Part shown: positions 26,898 through 34,966 of the stretch, one piece after another | Numbering within the stretch: position 1 is the first letter of the stretch | How the letters are laid out: every line of letters begins with the position of its first letter | DNA from: Bodonicaedibacter sp963693005 | GTDB lineage: Bacteria; Pseudomonadota; Alphaproteobacteria; UBA6184 | Direction of reading: 5' to 3' | Assembly: GCA_963693005.1 (NCBI GenBank) | Contig: OY843726.1 | Coordinates: forward strand, 310,001 to 374,000 | Length of the DNA: 64,000 nt | Notes under the pieces: generated by a model | The model's input: the letters and a program-made list of their open reading frames with translations, nothing else | Told to the model about the DNA's origin: nothing | Database searches by the model: none | Program-made: the position numbers and the translations under genes

Positions 26898-27140
26898 TTA
26901 TACTTTCTGCATTCTAATGTTACGATTATTGATTCTTTGACGATAGCCAGCATTTTTTTTAGAGCGAATCTTTTCACGCCCCACATAATCTCTGACTCCT
27001 TTACCTTTCTTGTTCGTTCGAACAACATCATGTGCACCGGCAACATTGTCATATCGGTGTTGCAACTCACTTAATGGGGGGTGTGCATTTAAAGAATATA
27101 CAGAACATAGCGATGCGCCGATTAAAATAAGTGTTTTCAT
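26898..27140 (-). CDS. Small secreted basic hypothetical protein
   Basis: An 80-residue product with a clear signal peptide (MKTLILIGASLCSVYSLNA), leaving a basic mature chain rich in Lys, Arg and Asn (KKGKGVRDYVGREKIRSKKN). I chose ATG 27140, preceded by GAAGGAGATT, over an in-frame TTG 15 bases upstream. No family recognised. It could be a periplasmic or exported cationic peptide. Confidence 0.6.
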   Translation of the reverse strand: MKTLILIGASLCSVYSLNAHPPLSELQHRYDNVAGAHDVVRTNKKGKGVRDYVGREKIRSKKNAGYRQRINNRNIRMQKV

Positions 27141-27325
27141 ATAAATCTCCTTCAAGATTTTGTTGTAATTCAGAACACCTGATCTTAGTTGAGCAAAGAA
27201 TTATTAATTTTTTAATAAACTAGTGGTATTAGTTCATCTTGCAAACTGCTCAACTACTTTCACTCAACGCCACGAACCTATCTCCACGGCTCGCAACTTC
27301 TATCAAAAAAACGTATAAAACTCCC

Positions 27326-27354
27326 TTGACTGAAAGCGCCGCATAAGGTAAAAC
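27326..27354 (+). promoter_or_regulatory. Promoter of tRNA-Leu / rpmB
   Basis: TTGACT (27326-27331), a 17-base spacer and TAAAAC (27349-27354), with the tRNA starting 20 bases downstream. This is a strong -35 with optimal spacing. Confidence 0.6.
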
Positions 27355-27373
27355 CATTGCAGTTATGTTTTTT

Positions 27374-27460
27374 GCCCCTGTGGTGGAATTGGTAGACGCG
27401 GCAGACTCAAAATCTGTTGTCCTTTGGGACGTGGGAGTTCAAGTCTCCCTGGGGGCACCA
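27374..27460 (+). tRNA. tRNA-Leu (anticodon CAA), CCA encoded
   Basis: An 87-base class II tRNA: acceptor GCCCCTG with TGGGGGC, D-loop GGTAGACGCGGCAGA, anticodon CAA in ACTCAAAATC, a long variable arm, T-arm GAGTTCAAGTCTC and terminal ACCA. It reads TTG. Confidence 0.96.
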
Positions 27461-27480
27461 CCGATTGTAAGGATTTTAAA

Positions 27481-27768
27481 ATGGCTAAACGTTGCACAGT
27501 AACCGGAAGAGGCGTTCTCGTTGGAAACAACGTCAGTCACGCTAACAATAAATCAAAACGTCGCTTTTTGCCTAATTTACAAAAAGCAACTTTGCTAAGT
27601 GAGGCATTAGGCGAAAGCATTAAGATGCGCCTAACTCCTAAAGGATTAAGAACTATCGAACACAAAGGTGGTTTAGATGCTTTCTTAATTTCTGCCTCAG
27701 ATACTGCCCTCGACAAAAAAATCTTACGCTTTAAAAAGCGTGTGGTTGCTGCCGTTGGCCAAAACTAA
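27481..27768 (+). CDS. rpmB: 50S ribosomal protein L28
   Basis: The 95-residue protein begins MAKRCTVTGRGVLVGNNVSH and continues KSKRRFLPNLQ, the L28 signature. ATG 27481 has AAGGA upstream; an in-frame start inside the tRNA would be spurious. It follows tRNA-Leu directly and is probably cotranscribed, ending at a strong terminator 7 bases after the stop. Confidence 0.97.
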   Translation: MAKRCTVTGRGVLVGNNVSHANNKSKRRFLPNLQKATLLSEALGESIKMRLTPKGLRTIEHKGGLDAFLISASDTALDKKILRFKKRVVAAVGQN

Positions 27769-27775
27769 TTGATCT

Positions 27776-27796
27776 CCGCCCGAAAGGGCGGTTTTT
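27776..27796 (+). terminator. Intrinsic terminator of rpmB
   Basis: CCGCCC (27776-27781), loop GAAA, GGGCGG (27786-27791) and TTTTT. The T-run ends 3 bases before the next start codon. Confidence 0.9.
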
Positions 27797-27799
27797 CTT

Positions 27800-28546
27800 A
27801 TGATTTTCTTCTCCGACTTCTCCTCTTCAGAGTTTATTTCGATTATTCAGCTAGCCACTAGCTGGGTATTTTTGTTTATTTTGTCTTACAAATATGGTCG
27901 ACCTGGCATATACACTTATATTGTAACGGCCGTAATTCTTTCGAATATTCAAGTTCTCAAGTTAGGTATGTTTTTTTGGAGCTCCGAACCCGTAGCACTT
28001 GGCACAGTTATCTTCGCTTCCACTTTTTTAGCCACAGATATTTTAACTGAATTTCATTCTGAAAAAGCTGCTAAAAAATCTGTTAACTTAGGGTTTTTGG
28101 GGTTTGCCTTTTTTAGCCTCTTAATGCTACTACATGTGTGGAGCCCCCCCGTTTCCAAAGAGACCCTAACTTCCCTACAGCTAATTGATGGTCATGACGC
28201 AATGGCCCAACTATTTACACCTATGATTAGCTTATATGTCGCCAGCCTTGTTTCCTATCTCATCAGCGAGCGCTTAGACATAACACTTTATGTCCGGTTA
28301 AAGAGCCTCACTAACGGCAAGGCTCTTTGGCTTCGGAGCATCTTAGCTGCCTCTATCAGCGCCTTGGTAGACACAACCATCTTTAGCGTGCTTGCCTGGA
28401 AAGTATTTTCTGTACAGTCAGTAAGTTGGTCCGTCTTGCTTTACACCTATATTCTAGGCAGCTTTTGGCCTAGAATTCTAATCAGTATCACAGGCGTTCC
28501 TATTCTATACGCACTAAAGCACTTTAATAAGAAACGCCGGACTTAA
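27800..28546 (+). CDS. Vut_1-family transporter (queuosine precursor transporter type)
   Basis: A 248-residue membrane protein with about six hydrophobic helices. LATDILTEFHSEKAAKKSV matches the conserved motif of the YhhQ/Vut_1 (PF02592) family, which imports queuosine precursors such as preQ0 in E. coli, and VDTTIFSVLAWKVF is the second family motif. The ATG lies 3 bases after the rpmB terminator T-run with no separate ribosome binding site, so expression needs readthrough or a promoter I cannot see. Substrate is inferred by family. Confidence 0.82.
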   Translation: MIFFSDFSSSEFISIIQLATSWVFLFILSYKYGRPGIYTYIVTAVILSNIQVLKLGMFFWSSEPVALGTVIFASTFLATDILTEFHSEKAAKKSVNLGFLGFAFFSLLMLLHVWSPPVSKETLTSLQLIDGHDAMAQLFTPMISLYVASLVSYLISERLDITLYVRLKSLTNGKALWLRSILAASISALVDTTIFSVLAWKVFSVQSVSWSVLLYTYILGSFWPRILISITGVPILYALKHFNKKRRT

Positions 28547-28552
28547 ACCTTT

Positions 28553-30250
28553 CTACTTTATCGCAATAAACACTTTTATCGCCTCTATCCACGGAGCACT
28601 TTCTTTATTAAAAAACACCCTACCCTGCGCCTCCACTATTTGCAGTCTTACCGAACCTACTTCATACACAACCTGTCGTTTATTCCTATTTTTTTGATCT
28701 ACTTCAAAAAGCTCTTGTATAAGTTTAGATATATTTTGCGCAAAAAACGGTGTCTTAATACCTCTTTTGTAAAGCTCTAACACATTCGATCTAGTCAACA
28801 ATACCTCTATGCATTGGCCTTCTTTATCGCCAACAATTACTTTCTTATTTTGCGGCACGGCTAAATTAAAAACCATCTGTTTATAATGCGAAATATCTAC
28901 CAACGACTCTTGCGAAGATTTATAATAGAGATATCCATAAGTATTTTGATGCCCTGAAGAAAATGCATACTTTATACCCAGTTTATTCGCCACCGATTTA
29001 GCTGTTGAAAATCTTTCTTTGGATTCTCCTCCCAACAGTGGAGTTAAATATGCCTCACTTTTTTCTTTATTCTCATCATATACATAGCTTAGTGCCGAGC
29101 TAACTTGCTCACTAAATTTAGCATCTTTATTTAGGATAGGGTCTGATTTTACCTTATGTATCAACGTTTTCAAATTCCATAACTGCACTGAAACCGGAAA
29201 AGTAAGTATACTTAATGGCCCAGTACTTAACAGAAACAAAAAAACCGATAACAACGCAAATGACCATTTACTCACACGCACACTGCGAACTATTAACAAA
29301 ACTGCAACGATGCATAACCATCCCCACAAAGCTATTAATGCATAACGTTGCGACGTTAGCCCATAAGCACTCACCCGTTCATAAATTGCTACGGCAAATA
29401 AGCCAAGTGGCAACAATAAGGTACTGCCTAACCAACGTCGATATAATCTAATAATGCCCGCTTCCTTCCAAGGCGTACTCAGCATATATACTGAGATCGA
29501 TGCTAATGAAAAAGCTCCAACTAAATAGGCTATCCTCCCCTTAGGCAAAGCTTGATCTATCAAAATAGTTACCCCATATGTATGTAATATCAGCGCAAAC
29601 ACCACCAGAACAGGAATCATAACGTAGGCCAGCAACATTTTTAACCATTTGTTATTGTCTACCTCTGAAAATTCCTCAAATTGATCTGGTATATTTGCCA
29701 GAACTAATACTGGAAACAAAAAGCTCCAACAAACCTTTTCTACACTTCCATATTGAGGGCTGTAAAGTTTTATCGACAGCAAATATTCCAACGTCCCTGA
29801 AATTGCAAAAACACCAAACATAACTAAACACGTTGCAAGCATAGCCACTACGCCAGACTTCAAAATAGAAAATTGGAACGACCAAACATGTTCTTCATTG
29901 AATCTTGCAAACAAAAAAGGAGCCACCACAGCAAACGACACACTCGCTAAAACTAAGGTTACGTGTTCATAGGAGTGAATATCTTGAAACAGGAGGGCCA
30001 ACAAAGCCATGGTTGGTACTATCCATAAAAAATAACGTAGTCTTGAATATTGTTTAGACTCAAACCATACTTGACTTCCTGCTAAAACAATAGCTGCAGA
30101 AACTAGCAAAACTACATATTTCCACAAATGTTTAGCTTCTTGAAAAAACAACAAAACAACCGTCATGCAAAATAACGCCACAATAGACAGAGAAAATCGC
30201 AACACCAAATAAGACATCGGAAACTTTAATATAAAATGACGCATGCGCAT
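28553..30250 (-). CDS. DUF4153 family integral membrane protein
   Basis: A 565-residue protein with about ten to twelve hydrophobic helices in the first 375 residues and a soluble C-terminal part of about 190 residues. The block TPWKEAGIIRLYRRWLGS with VSAYGLTSQRYALIALWGWL is the pattern of the DUF4153 family. I chose ATG 30250, preceded by AAGGAATAT, rather than an in-frame TTG at 30268. Convergent with the Vut_1 gene. Function is unknown in the family. Confidence 0.8.
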   Translation of the reverse strand: MRMRHFILKFPMSYLVLRFSLSIVALFCMTVVLLFFQEAKHLWKYVVLLVSAAIVLAGSQVWFESKQYSRLRYFLWIVPTMALLALLFQDIHSYEHVTLVLASVSFAVVAPFLFARFNEEHVWSFQFSILKSGVVAMLATCLVMFGVFAISGTLEYLLSIKLYSPQYGSVEKVCWSFLFPVLVLANIPDQFEEFSEVDNNKWLKMLLAYVMIPVLVVFALILHTYGVTILIDQALPKGRIAYLVGAFSLASISVYMLSTPWKEAGIIRLYRRWLGSTLLLPLGLFAVAIYERVSAYGLTSQRYALIALWGWLCIVAVLLIVRSVRVSKWSFALLSVFLFLLSTGPLSILTFPVSVQLWNLKTLIHKVKSDPILNKDAKFSEQVSSALSYVYDENKEKSEAYLTPLLGGESKERFSTAKSVANKLGIKYAFSSGHQNTYGYLYYKSSQESLVDISHYKQMVFNLAVPQNKKVIVGDKEGQCIEVLLTRSNVLELYKRGIKTPFFAQNISKLIQELFEVDQKNRNKRQVVYEVGSVRLQIVEAQGRVFFNKESAPWIEAIKVFIAIK

Positions 30251-30307
30251 ATATTCCTTAGTTGACAAATAACTGTAACCAATAACCGATCTTCTGTCTA
30301 TATTTTA

Positions 30308-30823
30308 TCAAATAGACCACACCTCTGGCTTACAAGTCTCTTTTTTTTCCAGCATCAATTCTGTCACCGCCCAAACCAACGCGTCTACCCGGTCTGGTGA
30401 TTTTCCCTTTCCTGGAACAAATGAACACATCTGTTCTTCTAGTATAGAAAATGGCCTGACATGAAACACTTTTCCCTGCTCATACAACATCGCCACAGGT
30501 GAGGCCCTCGTATGCTTGCTTTTTGTTGCTCTCACAGCTTTTACCTTAATAGACGAATCTACTGTTTTTAAAACGGTTTCTACCAAATCTCCACCTTGAT
30601 TCACTTCAACCACCACTTCGTTTACAGAGTATTTATGGTATGCCAAAACCACATTTTTCGCCCACTGCGATGGAGAACCTTTAACACTTATATCATCTAA
30701 TACATACGCAAACCCATCGCGCCCCTTTGCTACAACAACTATACCCGTCTCATCACTTTTATCTCCGTGTGTAACCGCCGGGTCTACACCTATAACAACT
30801 CTTAAATACACATCTTTCTCCAC
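30308..30823 (-). CDS. GTA/phage large terminase, C-terminal nuclease half
   Basis: A 171-residue protein equal to the RNase-H-fold nuclease domain of TerL from Rhodobacter-type gene transfer agents. Acidic metal ligands are retained: D14 in VIGVDPAVT, E73 in VVEVNQGGD, and D144/D147 in SPDRVDALVWA; VKAVRATKSKHTRASPVA and MLYEQGKVFHV are GTA-TerL hallmarks. The ATPase half is a separate gene at 32143-32922. The listed GTG start touches a terminator T-run; a GTG at 30811 with GGAG in front is the likelier start. It may be a relic or a functional split subunit. Confidence 0.88.
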   Translation of the reverse strand: MEKDVYLRVVIGVDPAVTHGDKSDETGIVVVAKGRDGFAYVLDDISVKGSPSQWAKNVVLAYHKYSVNEVVVEVNQGGDLVETVLKTVDSSIKVKAVRATKSKHTRASPVAMLYEQGKVFHVRPFSILEEQMCSFVPGKGKSPDRVDALVWAVTELMLEKKETCKPEVWSI

Positions 30824-30848
30824 AAAAAAACCCCCTATAAAAGGGGGT
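30824..30848 (-). terminator. Intrinsic terminator before the TerL nuclease half
   Basis: On the minus strand ACCCCCT pairs with AGGGGGT around five bases and runs into seven Ts. It ends transcripts of the secreted-protein gene (30877-31710) and its T-run abuts the start of the nuclease ORF. Confidence 0.85.
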
Positions 30849-30876
30849 GTATACTCTTACGACAATAACTTGAACA

Positions 30877-31710
30877 CTAGTGCATTGCACCTATTCTATC
30901 TTCTAATCTTCTAATTCCCGTATCTACCCATTTTTTGTCTTCTTGTGTGTCCGAATAAGTATGCAATACTCCTAATAACTCAGAAGCTAACGAATAATGA
31001 GAAACATTAATTAAATAATCAAATGCTATTTGAACATCCTTAATCTTAAAAAGTCGGCCCAAAATGCCACCTATATATATAACTTTAATCGCCGCGGCCT
31101 TAATATCTTTTGGCACTAAACCCAAATCCCTCAAACCATTAAGATAACTTTCCCAACCTATGTCTGAAAAATCTCCCTCCCGCATACGCAAATGAAAAGT
31201 TTGATGCGACAAAGCCACATAATAAGCATTTGCCAAAACCTCTTTGGCACACTTCGACTTAGCGTCTTTCAAAAAACAAATAAATTCATCAATAGTCGCT
31301 AAACGAAACTCATATCCTCCAAATATTTTCTCTGGCCGTTTTCCACGAATTCTAGCTAAATGTTCTTCAATTGCGTTCACTGCATTTATCTCTGGCACTT
31401 CCCCATGCCCTACTCGCCTTATGATCTCAGAACACGTCATAGAATGACCCACATTACTAATTCCGTTCCCACCAATAATTTCTAAAAGTTCTTGCAAATC
31501 TAATTGATTCATAGCTCTGTTCTTCATCGCTGCCTGAAAAGCACTTTGTGGTATACCGCCTATATTAAACCTTATGTTTGAAACTGATCGGGATACTGGC
31601 TGCTGCGTATCTTCAACTGCACTCTCCTGCCCAGATAAACCTGAGGCAATCAACTTATTACTTAGCAATAGCAGCACCACCAAAAATATATAACGCTTAG
31701 TTTTATTCAC
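30877..31710 (-). CDS. Secreted hypothetical protein inserted in the terminase locus
   Basis: A 277-residue protein with a signal peptide (YIFLVVLLLLSNKLIASG) and a mostly helical mature chain (NQLDLQELLEIIGGNGISNV, IEEHLARIRGKRPEKIFGGY, LASELLGVLHTYSD). No family recognised and no transmembrane segment after the signal. It starts with GTG behind GGAGAGA and has its own terminator. It lies between the ATPase and nuclease halves of a GTA-type terminase, which is not a structural-gene position. Candidate lineage-specific exported or effector protein (inference). Confidence 0.65.
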   Translation of the reverse strand: MNKTKRYIFLVVLLLLSNKLIASGLSGQESAVEDTQQPVSRSVSNIRFNIGGIPQSAFQAAMKNRAMNQLDLQELLEIIGGNGISNVGHSMTCSEIIRRVGHGEVPEINAVNAIEEHLARIRGKRPEKIFGGYEFRLATIDEFICFLKDAKSKCAKEVLANAYYVALSHQTFHLRMREGDFSDIGWESYLNGLRDLGLVPKDIKAAAIKVIYIGGILGRLFKIKDVQIAFDYLINVSHYSLASELLGVLHTYSDTQEDKKWVDTGIRRLEDRIGAMH

Positions 31711-31869
31711 TCTAATCTCTCCATAATTTTATAGTTTTTAAATTACACGCAAAAGCTTAATAACTATTTAGACTGCCCCTCCGAAGAAAACACACATTTT
31801 GCAAAAACATCAATCAAATGCTCCACCTTCAATTAAGCCCGCAAAATTAGGTAATCGTATCGGGGCAAT

Positions 31870-31907
31870 AAACTAATACAAAAATCTTATCAATTTTGCA
31901 TTAGTTT
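31870..31907. repeat. AT-rich inverted repeat 3' of the small terminase-like ORF
   Basis: AAACTAAT (31870-31877) and ATTAGTTT (31900-31907) pair, and after one mismatch CAAAA/TTTTG extend the stem. No T-run follows, so it is a weak terminator or mRNA-end structure. Confidence 0.45.
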
Positions 31908-31909
31908 AC

Positions 31910-32146
31910 TCATCCTTCATTTCTCTGCAAATTTTGCAATAATTGCCCCAATTCCTTCTCCGACATACTCCCTAAATCAGACGCTGCCTTTTCAGTTTTG
32001 TACTTATGATGTTTTGCTTTTAATGAAATTTCTACTGCTCTTAATGCAGCTGCATGGTTTTTTGCTTTTCTTGCCGAACGAAAAACCATATCCAAATGCT
32101 CAAAAACATCGTCTTTTAAACTATTTACTGGATACAAGCAGTTCAT
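31910..32146 (-). CDS. Small protein, possibly small-terminase-like
   Basis: A 78-residue soluble helical protein. Its start overlaps the stop of the TerL ATPase half (ATGA), so the two are coupled. The pattern AALRAVEISLKAKHHKYKTE followed by SMSEKELGQLLQNLQ resembles the C-terminal region of small terminase subunits, which carry an Ala-rich helix and a DL-S-EEL-like tail. If so, TerS lies after rather than before TerL, the reverse of the usual order. Tentative. Confidence 0.5.
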   Translation of the reverse strand: MNCLYPVNSLKDDVFEHLDMVFRSARKAKNHAAALRAVEISLKAKHHKYKTEKAASDLGSMSEKELGQLLQNLQRNEG

Positions 32147-32922
32147 CTATGCTCCCCCTTTGGCTGATGATATTGAATCATTGATCTTTGCCATAGCGCA
32201 CCCTGCACCCCATTCATCATTTCTCCAAATAACTCTTGTGCTGCCATTTTTGTGCTTACATATTGTTCACTCATCAACTCAATGAAACTTTCCGATAAAT
32301 TCTTTGAATTCTCAAATGTACTTCCTCGCGTCAACACAACATCTTTACGCTTCAACAGCGACTCTAGCAACGCTATCGGGCGTGGCGTTGTCGTAATAAT
32401 ACATCTCGGCGATTCTCCCAATCGCAAACTTAATATCAGCTGCTCCCAAACTTTTTCTGGCTCACGAAACTTAGCTAACTCATCTACCCACGCTGCATCA
32501 AATTGCGGACCCCGTAAATTTTCATACCCTTCCGACGAAAAAAATTGAGCCACGGCCCCGTTACTCCAAACTAAACGCTGTTTACTTCTTTCAAAGACTG
32601 GGCCTTCTCCAGGAGGATAACATTGCAATAAACCACTCACTCCCTCCACCATAATTTGCTGCAAATTTAATATATTATCTCCAACCAACGCAATACGTCG
32701 ATACTTTCCTGAGTCCACCCAATGTCTAATAGTTTCAGCCCCAGTACGAGTTTTCCCAAAACCACGACCAGCTAAAATCAACCAAACACGCCAATCCCCC
32801 TTTGGAATTTTCTGGTTATCACGCGCTTGTAACTCCCACCTGTATTTTAATCGATCACATTTTCGGCGAGTCAACTCGCCCTTTAATTTTGCAATTAACT
32901 GTTTCTGCAATTCTCTTTTCAT
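32143..32922 (-). CDS. GTA/phage large terminase, N-terminal ATPase half
   Basis: A 259-residue protein matching the DNA-packaging motor ATPase of GTA-type TerL. Walker A is GRGFGKT (about residues 52-58), Walker B FDAAWVDELA (about 141-150) ends in the catalytic acidic pair, and IITTTPRP (about 175) is the coupling motif. It ends at GALWQRSMIQYHQPKGEHR, precisely where the nuclease domain should begin, and the nuclease half occurs 1.3 kb further on. All ATPase motifs are intact, which argues against simple decay. No portal, capsid or protease genes are present in this window. Confidence 0.88.
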   Translation of the reverse strand: MKRELQKQLIAKLKGELTRRKCDRLKYRWELQARDNQKIPKGDWRVWLILAGRGFGKTRTGAETIRHWVDSGKYRRIALVGDNILNLQQIMVEGVSGLLQCYPPGEGPVFERSKQRLVWSNGAVAQFFSSEGYENLRGPQFDAAWVDELAKFREPEKVWEQLILSLRLGESPRCIITTTPRPIALLESLLKRKDVVLTRGSTFENSKNLSESFIELMSEQYVSTKMAAQELFGEMMNGVQGALWQRSMIQYHQPKGEHR

Positions 32923-32936
32923 TTCTTTTTTCCCAT

Positions 32937-32960
32937 AAAAAAAAGCCCCCTTATGGGGGC
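32937..32960 (-). terminator. Intrinsic terminator 15 bases upstream of the TerL ATPase half
   Basis: Minus-strand GCCCCC, loop ATAA, GGGGGC and eight Ts. It would stop transcripts coming from 33177-33965 and insulates the terminase locus. Confidence 0.85.
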
Positions 32961-33176
32961 GTGTTTATCTAAAAATTTAAAAGTTAAAAAAACGCAATTT
33001 TATAAAAATTACTAAGGATTATAACTCGCTTTCTATAATTGCTTTGTGACAAAAAAAATAAGCATGCGCATAGTATTTTCCTACTAAAGGCCACTTACTT
33101 TTGCCACCTTTCTGCAACTAAACACAACGCTCTTTTATGCCACAAGCTTCCTATCTTTATTTAACCATTAATCCAA

Positions 33177-33965
33177 TTACTCAGTAATATCTTTCCCTGG
33201 TCCCATCTCATCCAACATTCGTGCGTTATAGGCGTCTTCTAAGGTTAAGCTATTATTGAAACCTGCCCTTAGTATCAACGCCGTAGATGGGCGTTTCTTT
33301 TTAGCTAAAACAGCAACCTCTCTATCTTTTTCCGTCACCTCATCTGCAACAAAAGCATCTTGCTCTGCTATATGTTCTCTATCCAATTGCTCTTCCTGAA
33401 AAGCATAGCCTTCCAAACTATCTCTGTGCAAAGCTATAGCGTGCATAGACCTATCACTTCTGTAGCTTTCTTCCTTTAGTGCTGAGTTTGATAAAGAGTT
33501 TGTATCTCTATGTTTTGGAGAAAAAGCCACGCTATCATCTTCGTCTGCCTCCCTATCGGGCAGAATCACGGTCACTGATGCTCCTAATCGAAAAGATTGC
33601 CGGCTAGAGACTGAGCCCGTGGCCGCTACAATAGCTAAATCTACGGGTATCAACTCTAGCATCTGATTGGGATCTATGTGAGACTTTCTTCTTAACCATG
33701 CAGTTTCACTGGCCAAAAGTGGGTCAACTTCAGAAAGCTCTGCTGTTGTTTTTGTATTAAACGAAAATTCTGAATAGTCAACTTGTGACCGATTAGGATC
33801 TTCCTCTTCAAAAATATCACTATGATCTTCTCTTAGTAAGTGAGCGCTATCCATATCTTCCAAAGAAGAACCTGACGCTAATCCATCAAATTCATCCGTT
33901 GAAGCGTATGCCTGAATACTGCTAGCCGCAGCTAAGACTGAAAGTAAAACAGATAAGTTTCTCAT
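33177..33965 (-). CDS. Secreted acidic hypothetical protein
   Basis: A 262-residue protein with a signal peptide (LSVLLSVLAAASSIQAYA) and a highly acidic, probably disordered mature chain rich in Asp, Glu and Ser (DHSDIFEEEDPNRSQVDYSE). A short hydrophobic patch (MLELIPVDLAIVAATGSVSS) sits mid-protein and a basic KKKRPS near the C-terminus. Start supported by CGGAG. No family recognised. Neighbour of another acidic secreted protein at 34207 in similar layout. Confidence 0.6.
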   Translation of the reverse strand: MRNLSVLLSVLAAASSIQAYASTDEFDGLASGSSLEDMDSAHLLREDHSDIFEEEDPNRSQVDYSEFSFNTKTTAELSEVDPLLASETAWLRRKSHIDPNQMLELIPVDLAIVAATGSVSSRQSFRLGASVTVILPDREADEDDSVAFSPKHRDTNSLSNSALKEESYRSDRSMHAIALHRDSLEGYAFQEEQLDREHIAEQDAFVADEVTEKDREVAVLAKKKRPSTALILRAGFNNSLTLEDAYNARMLDEMGPGKDITE

Positions 33966-34148
33966 TTGCGAACTCCGTTCCTATAGCCGTCTAGTTAATA
34001 CTTTATTGTTAATTCCTTAAGATTTTCTTAACAAGTTCGCCGCATTTAATGTATCCTTTAGTTTTATTAACCTAACCCTCTACTATTTTTATCAAAGCCT
34101 TACCTAAAAAAAAGCCTTAAATATTAATCAAAACTATATACATTGCCT

Positions 34149-34176
34149 TAAAAAAAACGCCCCACTATCTGGGGCG
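34149..34176 (-). terminator. Intrinsic terminator of the 34207-34809 gene
   Basis: Minus-strand CGCCCCA, five-base loop, TGGGGCG and an eight-T run, 30 bases past the stop. Confidence 0.88.
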
Positions 34177-34206
34177 CTAATATATTTTTATACTTGTATA
34201 TAAAAT

Positions 34207-34809
34207 CTATTTGTCGTCTTCTGCAACCCCTTCCCATCTTTCATGCACTCCCCCTAAAGTTTTAGGGTCATATGGTTTTTCCTCTATCGGCGTTCCAAGA
34301 GTAACTGTGCCCTCTCTAGATTCCATACCAGATTCAGTACTGTCTCCCAGAGAGTTTATTAAACTAATATTAGAAAGTTGCCGTGGGGGTTGTGTTACGT
34401 CAAGAGGCGCTCCCTCATCTGAAGCGGTAGTCTTCGCTTCTTTGTCTTTAGGTGGGGTACGCATCTTGCCTGCACGCTTCAACTCAGGTTGATCTACTAG
34501 CAAAACTACTCCAGAAGGCGCTTCATACGCCATACCTTCATCATCGCAAACCTCAGCTCCTGGAAATTCACCTTCATTCTGCAGCACTATTGGTGAAACA
34601 GTCACTAGTCCAGAAGTAACCCTATACATCTCGCCATCTTTGCCATCTTCGCCACTCATTGCCGTCGGAAACACACTTTCATGATTATGAGTCGTTGGCG
34701 AAGCAGTCCGTTCGTCATGGCTAGAGCTTTGAATTTGATCTATTCCGGATCCACTAGAAACTGATATTGCAGTACATGAAACTAAACAGCTCAACAAAAA
34801 AAACTTCAT
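34207..34809 (-). CDS. Secreted acidic, low-complexity hypothetical protein
   Basis: A 200-residue protein with an N-terminal signal (MKFFLLSCLVSCTAISVSS) followed by a Ser/Thr/Glu/Pro-rich, probably unstructured chain (SSSHDERTASPTTHNHES, PPKDKEAKTTASDEG). Two Cys occur in or near the signal, so lipid attachment at LVSC or secretion are both possible. Ribosome binding site AAAGGAAAA is clear and it has its own terminator. No homologous family recognised; a candidate exported, intrinsically disordered protein. Confidence 0.6.
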   Translation of the reverse strand: MKFFLLSCLVSCTAISVSSGSGIDQIQSSSHDERTASPTTHNHESVFPTAMSGEDGKDGEMYRVTSGLVTVSPIVLQNEGEFPGAEVCDDEGMAYEAPSGVVLLVDQPELKRAGKMRTPPKDKEAKTTASDEGAPLDVTQPPRQLSNISLINSLGDSTESGMESREGTVTLGTPIEEKPYDPKTLGGVHERWEGVAEDDK

Positions 34810-34852
34810 ATTATTTTCCTTTATTATTCATTCTTTTAATTCTATAGCTACT

Positions 34853-34881
34853 CTTCAGGGTGCGCAACCCTATACCTGAAG
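34853..34881 (-). repeat. Inverted repeat in the leader of the 34207-34809 gene
   Basis: CTTCAGG (34853-34859) and CCTGAAG (34875-34881) are exact inverse complements; an alternative inner pairing GGGT/ACCC exists. It lies 44 bases before the start codon and could be an RNA hairpin or operator. Confidence 0.5.
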
Positions 34882-34966
34882 TGCGAGATCTTTAACAACC
34901 CTTCTCATCCATTTTTATTATATTTGAAAAGCCTTAAATACACTTAAAAAACATCCGTCATATTTA

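Noticed and set aside
27424..27480. Extended N-terminus for rpmB inside tRNA-Leu
   Set aside because: The upstream codons are tRNA sequence; L28 proteins start at the ATG at 27481, which has a ribosome binding site.
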